From an uncultured Bacteroides sp. (GTDB lineage: Bacteria; Bacteroidota; Bacteroidia; Bacteroidales; Bacteroidaceae): a stretch of DNA of 59,503 bases. Below are positions 44,854 through 51,840 of the stretch, in pieces. The stretch lies in contig CASDXF010000016.1 in the NCBI GenBank assembly GCA_949285075.1, positions 1-59,503 on the forward strand. Reading direction: 5' to 3'. Positions within the stretch are counted from its first letter, which is position 1, and each line of letters starts with the position of its first letter. Below the pieces are notes generated by a model. It worked only from the letters and a program-made list of their open reading frames with translations. It ran no database searches and was not told the DNA's origin. The translations under genes and the position numbers were made by a program.

Positions 44854-46758
44854 ATGAGAAAGAAGAACTTATTGCTACTGATGGCGGGATGCCTAATGCC
44901 CGCCGGAATATTGACGGCGCAAAACGACACGGTGCAGACCGAACGGAACTTCGCTTTGGGCGAGGTGGTCGTGACCGGTACGCGCAACGAGACGGACGTG
45001 CGCCACTTGTCGCAGACCGTATCCGTAATCGACCGCGGTACCATAGAGCGGAGCCTGCAACCGTCGCTCCTGCCCGTGCTGACCGAGCAGGTGCCGGGAC
45101 TCTTCACCACCGCCCGCGGCGTCATGGGCTACGGAGTATCCGACGGAGCGGCCGGAGGCATCTCGCTGCGGGGACTGAGCGGAGGAAGCGCCCGGCTGAT
45201 GGTGCTCATCGACGGGCATCCGCAATACGCCGGCATCTTCGGGCACCCCATAGCCGACGCATACCAGTCGCTTCTGGCCGAGCGGGTGGAGGTGCTCAGG
45301 GGGCCGGCCTCGGTGCTCTACGGCTCCAACGCGATGGGCGGAGTGGTCAACATCGTGACGAGGAAGATGAAGGAGGACGGGGTGCGCACCGACCTCCACG
45401 CCGGATACGGCTCGTACAACACGCTTGAGACGGAGCTGACCAACCGCGTCCGCATAGGGCGGCTGACCACCGTGGTCAGCGGCTCGTACAACCGCACGGA
45501 CGGGCATCGGGACGACATGGGCTTCGAGCAGTACGGCGGATACGGCAAGGTGGGCTATGACCTGACCGACAACTGGAACGCGTACGCCGACGTGAACGTG
45601 ACCCACTTCAACGCCTCCTACCCCGGACCGGTGTCGGCCCCGCTAGTCGACGGAGACCAACGCATCACGAGGGGCGTGACCTCGGTGGCCCTGACCAACC
45701 GCTACGAACGCTCGTCGGGAGCGCTGAGCTTCTTCTACAACTGGGGGAAGCACTGGATTAACGACGGGTATACTCCGAGCGAGGGAGAGACCTCGCAGGA
45801 CGGACGGTTCAACTCGCGGGACAACATGATGGGCGTGTCGTGGTATCAGAGCGCAGGGTTCATCGAGGGAAACCGCGTCACCGTGGGGGCCGACTGGTTC
45901 CGCTACGGGGGCGAGGCGTGGACGGACTACGTGGCGGGCGAGAACGCCGGAACGCGTCGCGACTTGGTGGACAAGCACGAGGACGAGGTGGCGGGATACG
46001 TCGACATCAGGCAGGACATCGGCAGCCTGCTCACCGTCAACGCCGGACTGCGCGTAGACCACCACTCGCGGGTGGGCACGGAGTGGGTGCCGCAGGCGGG
46101 ACTCGCCTTCCACCTGCCGGGAGCCATCGAGGTCAAGGCGTCGGCCACGAAGGGATTCCGCTACCCCATCCTGAGAGAGATGTATATGTTCCCTCCGCAG
46201 AACCCCGACCTCAAGCCCGAGTCGGTATGGAACTACGAGCTCGCCCTGACGCAGACGCTGCCCGGAGGACGGCTGAGCTACGGCGTGAACGTCTTCTACA
46301 TCGACGGGAAGAACCTCATCATGACCCTGCCCAACCCCAACGGAAGCGGGATGCTGAACCAGAACTCGGGCGAGATAGACAACGCGGGCGTGGAGCTTCA
46401 GGCCGCCTGCCGCGTCAGCCGCTCGTGGACGGTGGACGCCAATTACAGCTACCTGCACATGGAGAACCCCGTCGTCGCCGCGCCCGAGCACAAGCTATAC
46501 GCCGGAGCCAACTTCAGGCGGGGACGGTGGGACGTTTCGACCGGCCTGCAATACATCGCCGGGCTGTACACCGCCGTGGGTGACAATCCGCGGACGGAGA
46601 GCTTCACGCTGTGGAACGTCAGGGGGTCGTACCGCCTCGCCCGGTGCCTCTCCGTATGGGCGAAGGGGGAGAACCTGCTCGCGCAGCGGTACGAGATAAA
46701 CGCCGGATACCCGATGCCGAGGGCCACGGTGACGGGAGGAATCAGCCTGCATTTCTAA
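44854..46758 (+). CDS. TonB-dependent outer membrane receptor
   Basis: A 634-aa receptor with signal peptide (MRKKNLLLLMAGCLMPAGILTAQ), TonB box (GEVVVTGTRNETDV), a plug domain (ISLRGLSGGSARLMVLIDGHPQYAGIFGHPI, VLRGPASVLYGSNAMGGVVNIVTRK) and a beta-barrel with NPDLKPESVWNYE and terminal ISLHF. It lacks the carboxypeptidase-like domain of SusC proteins and resembles receptors for siderophores, haem, cobalamin or metal chelates. It follows a NikR-like regulator and precedes an AraC regulator, so a regulated metal uptake role is plausible. The gene is very GC-rich compared with the first half of the window. Confidence 0.95.
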   Translation: MRKKNLLLLMAGCLMPAGILTAQNDTVQTERNFALGEVVVTGTRNETDVRHLSQTVSVIDRGTIERSLQPSLLPVLTEQVPGLFTTARGVMGYGVSDGAAGGISLRGLSGGSARLMVLIDGHPQYAGIFGHPIADAYQSLLAERVEVLRGPASVLYGSNAMGGVVNIVTRKMKEDGVRTDLHAGYGSYNTLETELTNRVRIGRLTTVVSGSYNRTDGHRDDMGFEQYGGYGKVGYDLTDNWNAYADVNVTHFNASYPGPVSAPLVDGDQRITRGVTSVALTNRYERSSGALSFFYNWGKHWINDGYTPSEGETSQDGRFNSRDNMMGVSWYQSAGFIEGNRVTVGADWFRYGGEAWTDYVAGENAGTRRDLVDKHEDEVAGYVDIRQDIGSLLTVNAGLRVDHHSRVGTEWVPQAGLAFHLPGAIEVKASATKGFRYPILREMYMFPPQNPDLKPESVWNYELALTQTLPGGRLSYGVNVFYIDGKNLIMTLPNPNGSGMLNQNSGEIDNAGVELQAACRVSRSWTVDANYSYLHMENPVVAAPEHKLYAGANFRRGRWDVSTGLQYIAGLYTAVGDNPRTESFTLWNVRGSYRLARCLSVWAKGENLLAQRYEINAGYPMPRATVTGGISLHF

Positions 46759-46842
46759 CCCGCCCCGAAAAATGAGCCTGACAGCAAAGCGGAACCGGAG
46801 GACATCGCCTATCTTCGCGCAAGGAACATAAACGGAAGACGC

Positions 46843-47658
46843 ATGGAAAAACTGGACGTATTCGACTGCTCGAACGTGCTTATCGCGAGCTACTTCACCG
46901 ACGAGCGGGGGTGCTCGCACGAGAACCGGGACCACACACTCATCTACCTCCGCTCGGGCCAACTGGAGATAGAGGAGCAAGGCAGGACGACCCTGCTTCG
47001 CGAGGGCGACTGCGCCTTCATGCGCCGCGACCACCGCATGTGGCTGCGCAAGCGCGTCGAGGACGGCAAGCCCTACCGCTCCGTGGTGCTGAAGTTTTCG
47101 AGGGCCTTCCTCCGCGAGTTCTACCAGACGATGGACAAGCGGGCGGTGACCGAGGCCAAGAGGGACAAGTCGAGTCTTCGCCTGCTGCCCTCGGGACGGG
47201 CGGACATACGCAGCCTGTTCGAGTCGGTCATGCCCTACTTCGAGTCGGCGACGAAGCCCTCCGAGGAAATCCTGCGCCTGAAGATGACCGAGGGGGTCTA
47301 CGTCCTGCTCAACACGGACAAGAGCCTCTACGCCTCGCTGTTCGACTTCGTGGACCCGTGGAAGATAGACATCCTCGACTTCCTGAACCAGAACTACATG
47401 TACGACCTCTCGATGGAGGAGATAGCGCGCTACACCGGCCGAAGCCTCGCCACCTTCAAGCGCGACTTCAAGAAGATAAGCGAGCTGTCGCCACAGAAGT
47501 GGATTATCCGGCGCAGGCTTGAGGCGGCGCACGAGCTTATCCGCTCCGGCCGGAAGAAGGTGACGGAGATATGCTTCGACGTGGGCTTCAAGAACCTCTC
47601 GCACTTCTCTAGGGTCTACAAGGAGATGTACAGCCACTCGCCCATCCACACCGTTTAG
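46843..47658 (+). CDS. AraC family transcriptional regulator
   Basis: A 271-aa regulator with an N-terminal cupin-like sensory domain (TLIYLRSGQLEIEEQGRTTLLREGDCAFMRRDHRMWL) and a C-terminal pair of helix-turn-helix motifs (DLSMEEIARYTGRSLATFKRDFKKISELSPQKWIIRRRLEAAHELI, VTEICFDVGFKNLSHFSRVYKEMYSHSP). It belongs to the type often found with redox or TonB receptor genes. A TATCTTCG box at 46,810-46,817 precedes it. Likely targets are the flavodoxin/aldo-keto reductase operon that starts 766 bp downstream, or the TonB gene (inference). The antisense 442-codon frame across it is a GC artefact. Confidence 0.94.
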   Translation: MEKLDVFDCSNVLIASYFTDERGCSHENRDHTLIYLRSGQLEIEEQGRTTLLREGDCAFMRRDHRMWLRKRVEDGKPYRSVVLKFSRAFLREFYQTMDKRAVTEAKRDKSSLRLLPSGRADIRSLFESVMPYFESATKPSEEILRLKMTEGVYVLLNTDKSLYASLFDFVDPWKIDILDFLNQNYMYDLSMEEIARYTGRSLATFKRDFKKISELSPQKWIIRRRLEAAHELIRSGRKKVTEICFDVGFKNLSHFSRVYKEMYSHSPIHTV

Positions 47659-47778
47659 CCCGCCTCGGGCTTTCCCCGCCCCTACCCCGAGGGCCTTCCA
47701 TCCCCGGCCGCGCGCCCCGTCGCCTCTCCGCCCGCAGGAAGAAAGCGTCTCGTCCCTCGGAGGGAAAGACCGACTACA

Positions 47779-48250
47779 CGGCGGGGAAAAGTTCCATCCA
47801 TAGGAGATAAAGTCACGGAGCAAAGGGAGAAAAGTAGTCAGACAAAAGGGCGAATTCTATATTCAGCGACGTTGAATGCACATTCGGCGACGGCGAATGG
47901 AGATTACATCCCCGTCTCTTAAACTTTTCGTCCGTATCTCTGCAACTTTAGCTAAGGAGAAGAGCAACTTTACACAGGGAGGGAAGGAGAACCTCCCTCC
48001 CACGGAGGAAAAAGTCGCTCCCATAGGAAGTAAAGTTGCCGGGCAAGGGAGGAAAAACCGTCGGACAAGGGACGCAATCTATATTCAAAGGCTTTGAATG
48101 TACATTCGGTGCCTTTGAATGTACATTCGTAGTCTTCGAATGCAAATTCAAAGGCTTCGAATGGAGATTACATCCCCGTCTCTCCAACTTTTCGCCCGCA
48201 TCTCCTCGACTTTATCTCAGGGGGAAGCCAACTTTACACGAGGAGGTAAG
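47779..48250. repeat. Two tandem copies of a composite 21-22-bp repeat element
   Basis: Copy 1 (about 47,779-47,991) and copy 2 (about 48,001-48,250) share, in order, a left wing of degenerate 22-bp units (CATAGGAG-type), a centre of ATTC-n-GAAT dyads spaced 21 bp, the block GAATGGAGATTACATCCCCG, and a right wing of 22-bp units beginning AACTTT. The wings are roughly inverted relative to each other. Copy 1 has two central dyads and copy 2 has four, which explains the length difference. The array fills most of the gap between the AraC gene and the first flavodoxin gene. Confidence 0.85.
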
Positions 48251-48424
48251 GAGCGGAAAGACGCCGCGAACCTGTCGCCTAGCCATCGTAACAAGATGAC
48301 AATCTGTAAATATCGTATAGGATTCTGTAATCTGTGTTAGGCGGAAACCCTCCGCAAGCCCTAACTTTGCGCAGCAAGAGCGGGGCTCCCCCGCGACGAA
48401 TACTCACTAAAAACAAAGAACGAT

Positions 48425-49126
48425 ATGAAGAAGACAATCTTATCCCTATCCGTCATTGTCGCGGCGGCAGCGTGCGTCATCTACGCCTACGCCGACAGGC
48501 CCTCCGCGACGAACACCGCAACCCCGTCCGTTCCGCTATCGGCGGAGGAAACCTCGGCGCAATCTCCCGTAACCCCGCCGAAAGGCAAGGTCTTGGTGGC
48601 CTACTTCACCTCGCCCGAGACGGACGGCGTGGACACCTCGTCGGGAGCGAGCCGCGTCGTATCCAACGGCAAGCTGTACGGCAACACGGAGTTCGTCGCC
48701 GCGCTCATCAGCCAGAAGACCGGAGGCGACCTCTTTCGGATAAAGACGGCCCGCGCCTATCCCGGCACGCACAAGGAGCTGTTAGACGCGGCCAAGAAGG
48801 AGGCCGAGGCGAAGGCTCGCCCGGAGCTAGCCACGTGCGTCGAGAACCTCGACGACTACGGGGTGGTGTTCATCGGCTTTCCCAACTGGTGGTACGACAT
48901 GCCGATGCCCATCTACTCCTTCCTTGACGAGTACGACTTCTCCGGCAAGACGCTGATACCCTTCTGCATCCACGGCGGAAGCCGCTTCTCTCAGGCCGAG
49001 AAGACGATAGCCTCACTGGAGAAGGGCGCGACGCTGCTGAAGGGCCTCGCCATCTCGCGCAACAGCGTGGGCGACGCCGAGGAGAGCGTAACGAACTGGC
49101 TGCGACGCTTAGGATTCGACCAATAA
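48425..49126 (+). CDS. Exported flavodoxin (Flavodoxin_4-like)
   Basis: A 233-aa protein with an N-terminal export signal (MKKTILSLSVIVAAAACVIYAYA; Cys17 could be acylated, giving a lipoprotein) and a low-complexity spacer. A flavodoxin fold begins at KVLVAYFTSPETDG. The phosphate-binding loop has an insert of about 24 residues before YGNTEFVA, as in the Flavodoxin_4 type. FIGFPNWWYDMPMPIYSFLDEYDFSGKTLIPFCIHGGSRF supplies the flavin-stacking aromatics. It should bind FMN and carry electrons outside the cytoplasm. A TAACTTTG box at 48,362-48,369 may be its promoter. First gene of a three-gene operon. Confidence 0.92.
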   Translation: MKKTILSLSVIVAAAACVIYAYADRPSATNTATPSVPLSAEETSAQSPVTPPKGKVLVAYFTSPETDGVDTSSGASRVVSNGKLYGNTEFVAALISQKTGGDLFRIKTARAYPGTHKELLDAAKKEAEAKARPELATCVENLDDYGVVFIGFPNWWYDMPMPIYSFLDEYDFSGKTLIPFCIHGGSRFSQAEKTIASLEKGATLLKGLAISRNSVGDAEESVTNWLRRLGFDQ

Positions 49127-49147
49127 CCCATAAACCACACATATCCT

Positions 49148-49720
49148 ATGAGAAAGTTTTACTTATCAGCCCTCATGGTATTGAGCGCGCTCTTGGCCGT
49201 CTCATGCCAGAACGATGACTTCGACCCCGACTATCCGGCGGACGAGGTTGAGTACAACGCCGACCGGCGGATACTGGTCGCCTACTTCTCGCAGACCGGC
49301 AACACGGAAGCCCTCGCCAACCAAATCGTGGAGCTGACGGGAGCCGACGTGTACCGCATCCAACCTTCCGAGCCTTACGCCACCAATCCCTACGACGACA
49401 GCGACCGCATCCAGAACGAGTCGTACAGCGACCTCCGTCCGGGCGTGGCCAACCTGCCCGAGAGCGTGGCCGACTACGACGTGATTCTGGTAGGCTCACC
49501 CATCTGGTGGCACAATCCGGCGATGGTAGTCTGCACCTTCTTGGAGAATTATGACCTGAGCGGGAAGATTATCGTCCCCTTCTTTACTTACGGCTCGACG
49601 GAATACTTGCAGCAGTCCATCGACAAGATACACGAAGTGACCCCCGCGTCGACCCATCTGCGCACCTACTCGGGCGGCAGCGTCGAAGAGTGGCTGAGGG
49701 AGATTCACGTCATTCAGTAA
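49148..49720 (+). CDS. Exported flavodoxin lipoprotein
   Basis: A 190-aa lipoprotein (signal MRKFYLSALMVLSALLAVSC, acylated Cys20) with a flavodoxin domain. The FMN phosphate loop is canonical (VAYFSQTGNTEALA), followed by VGSPIWWHNPAMVVCTFLENYDLSGKIIVPFFTYG with the flavin-contacting Trp and Tyr residues. It is a second periplasm-facing FMN electron carrier, 21 bp downstream of the first, and differs from it by lacking the long P-loop insert. Two exported flavodoxins in a row is uncommon and suggests sequential or alternative redox partners. Confidence 0.93.
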   Translation: MRKFYLSALMVLSALLAVSCQNDDFDPDYPADEVEYNADRRILVAYFSQTGNTEALANQIVELTGADVYRIQPSEPYATNPYDDSDRIQNESYSDLRPGVANLPESVADYDVILVGSPIWWHNPAMVVCTFLENYDLSGKIIVPFFTYGSTEYLQQSIDKIHEVTPASTHLRTYSGGSVEEWLREIHVIQ

Positions 49721-49762
49721 GAAGCCACAATCCACACAGTTTGAACAGAGAAAGACGACAGC

Positions 49763-51169
49763 ATGACTGAAGACAAGAACAACGGAAAACGAATGTCCCG
49801 CCGGAGCTTCCTCAAGGCGATGGGAGCCGCGGGCATGGCCACGGCCGGACTGACGGCCTGCGGCAAGCGGGACGGCGGGGCCACGGGCGGAACGGCGAGC
49901 GGAGAACCCGCCGGAGAGATGACCCGTCGCACACTGACGGGCGACAACGTGTCGCTCTTGGGGTACGGCTGTATGCGCTGGCCCATGAAGCCCTCCCCCG
50001 AGGGCAAGGGCGAGATAATAGACCAAGACGCCGTGAACAAGTTGGTAGACCACGCCCTGTCGCACGGAGTGAACTACTTCGACACCGCGCCGCCCTACTG
50101 TCAGGGCCTGTCGGAGGAGGCCACGGGCATCGCCCTCAGCCGCCATCCCCGCGACAGCTACTACATCGCCACCAAGATGTCCAACCACCGGCTCTACGGG
50201 GCGGGACTGCGCGGTAAGGAGCTTTACGACGCTTCCGTCAAGATGTACCGGGACTCCTTCAAGCGTCTGCGGACGGACTATATCGACTACTACCTGTTCC
50301 ACATCTTAGGCTCCGGAGCGGGTATGGAGGAGATGAGGGGACGGCTCTACGACAGCGGCGTGGCCGACTTCATCCTGAAGGAGCGCGAGGCCGGGCGTAT
50401 TCGCAAGCTGGGCTTCTCGTTCCACGGCGACGTGCGCGTGTTCGACTATATGCTTCAGGAGTCGGGCATCAAGTGGGACTTCGTGCAGATACAGCTGAAC
50501 TACCTCGACTGGCGACACGCCTCGGGCAGGAACGTCAACGCCGAATACCTGTACGGCGAGCTGACGAAGCGGAACATTCCGGCGGTCGTCATGGAACCTT
50601 TATTGGGCGGTCGGCTATCGAAGGTACACGACCATATCGTCGCCAAGCTGAAGCAGCGGGAGCCTGAGCACAGCGTCGCTTTGTGGGCCTTCCGGTTCGC
50701 GGGCAGCTTCCCCAACGTCCTCACCGTACTCAGCGGCATGACGTATATGGAGCATCTGCAAGACAATCTGCGCACCTACTCGCCCCTTCAGCCCTTGTCG
50801 GAAGAGGAATTCAGCTTCCTCCAAGAGACGGCGGACCTAATGATGCAGTATCAGACGATACCCTGCAATGACTGCAAGTACTGTATGCCCTGCCCCTACG
50901 GACTGGACATCCCCGCCATACTGCTACACTACAACAAGTGCATCAACGAGGGAAATATGCCGAAAAGCGGCAGCGACGCCAACTACCAAAAGGCCCGCAG
51001 AGCCTTTCTCGTGGGCTACGACCGCAGCGTGCCCAAGCTGCGTCAGGCCAACCACTGCATCGGCTGCGGACAATGCAACCCTCACTGCCCGCAAAGCATC
51101 GACATCCCCAAAGAGATGCAGCGCATCGACCACTTCGTAGAGCGGCTGAAGCAAGACTCAGGGCTCTAA
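49763..51169 (+). CDS. Tat-exported aldo/keto reductase with two 4Fe-4S motifs
   Basis: A 468-aa protein with a twin-arginine signal (RRSFLK, residues 13-18) and lipobox LTAC (Cys33), so it is exported folded and probably lipid-anchored. The aldo/keto reductase barrel has the catalytic Asp and Tyr (YFDTAPPYCQG), Lys (IATKMS) and His (LFHIL). The C-terminal domain has two ferredoxin-like motifs, CNDCKYCMPC and CIGCGQCNPHCP, which can hold two 4Fe-4S clusters. It could take electrons from the exported flavodoxins encoded just upstream to reduce a carbonyl or other substrate, replacing NADPH (inference). Its 3' end abuts a long repeat element. Confidence 0.94.
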   Translation: MTEDKNNGKRMSRRSFLKAMGAAGMATAGLTACGKRDGGATGGTASGEPAGEMTRRTLTGDNVSLLGYGCMRWPMKPSPEGKGEIIDQDAVNKLVDHALSHGVNYFDTAPPYCQGLSEEATGIALSRHPRDSYYIATKMSNHRLYGAGLRGKELYDASVKMYRDSFKRLRTDYIDYYLFHILGSGAGMEEMRGRLYDSGVADFILKEREAGRIRKLGFSFHGDVRVFDYMLQESGIKWDFVQIQLNYLDWRHASGRNVNAEYLYGELTKRNIPAVVMEPLLGGRLSKVHDHIVAKLKQREPEHSVALWAFRFAGSFPNVLTVLSGMTYMEHLQDNLRTYSPLQPLSEEEFSFLQETADLMMQYQTIPCNDCKYCMPCPYGLDIPAILLHYNKCINEGNMPKSGSDANYQKARRAFLVGYDRSVPKLRQANHCIGCGQCNPHCPQSIDIPKEMQRIDHFVERLKQDSGL

Positions 51170-51231
51170 GCCAACGAGCGGTTCGAGGCGGGCAAGCCCT
51201 CCACTTTAACGATGGAAATAAAGAAAAAGGC

Positions 51232-51775
51232 GAAAATGTTCCATTTTTAAGATTTCGCCTTCCCGAAGTACCGGCCAAAGCGTGGCTTTTAGCGGACGGT
51301 GTATGCAAAAAGACGCATAAATATGCAGTTTTCGGGGCAAAAAATGAATATTTATGCAATCTGGGAGGGCCGTGGCGGTCGTGGAAAAGGGCTACGGCTC
51401 GCGAGCGGAAGAGGTATTTGTCGCAAGCCGCAGCCCTATTTCTCACGAGCCACAGCCCTCCCGCTCACGGACGAAAGCCCTTTTCAACGATTCGGATGAG
51501 GATTTTACGCTTTTCCGCTTCCCGTTGGACGGATTTCCCGAACGAAGCGGAAGTGTCCATATCATGCGATATAGTCAGGATTGAACGCGGCAGGATATAT
51601 TTTTCAGACTAAAGGCGTAAGAACGTCACATTACGAAACGATTCGCTGACACGCTGAATTTCGCTAACGCCTCTATACGGCGTTCTTTTCGTCCGAGGCG
51701 TATCCCGGCCGGAATTATCGCGTTTCTGGACGCATAAAATGTCCCGTTTTTCAGAATGGTCTGTTTTTAATATGC
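51232..51775 (-). repeat. Long repeat element, full copy b (inverted)
   Basis: The complement matches copy a (43,713-44,237) along its length: terminal motif CGAAATCTTAAAAATGGAAC (complement ending at 51,257), TTAGCGAAATTCAG, ACGAAAAGAACGC, and CGATAATTCCGGCCGG. The 22-bp units at 51,422, 51,444 and 51,466 point opposite to the element ends, and a palindrome GCTCGCGAGC (51,397-51,406) separates them from a fourth unit in the other orientation. It lies between the convergent aldo/keto reductase and histidine kinase genes. Confidence 0.88.
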
Positions 51776-51840
51776 GGGGGCGTTCCCCTTCATTCTTTAG
51801 ATGACGTTCATTCCCTAAGCCTATGACCTATCAAGTTACA

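Noticed and set aside
45643-46491. Antisense frame of 282 codons in the TonB receptor gene
   Set aside because: Same GC artefact; the plus-strand gene is complete with all family motifs. The frames at 44,893-45,606 and 49,496-50,302 are rejected for the same reason.
46495-47823. 442-codon minus-strand open frame opposite the AraC gene
   Set aside because: It lies antisense to a clear AraC regulator and the end of the TonB gene. Its composition (Val, Arg, Leu, His rich) is that expected from the complement of GC-rich codons, and it has no recognisable domain.
51299-51612. Small open frames between the aldo/keto reductase and the kinase
   Set aside because: They lie inside copy b of the long repeat element; the corresponding frames in copy a (43,956-44,222) differ and are not conserved.
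43713-51775. A composite transposon bounded by the two long elements
   Set aside because: The elements encode no transposase and I see no target-site duplications, so I report only their position around the block and do not call a mobile element.
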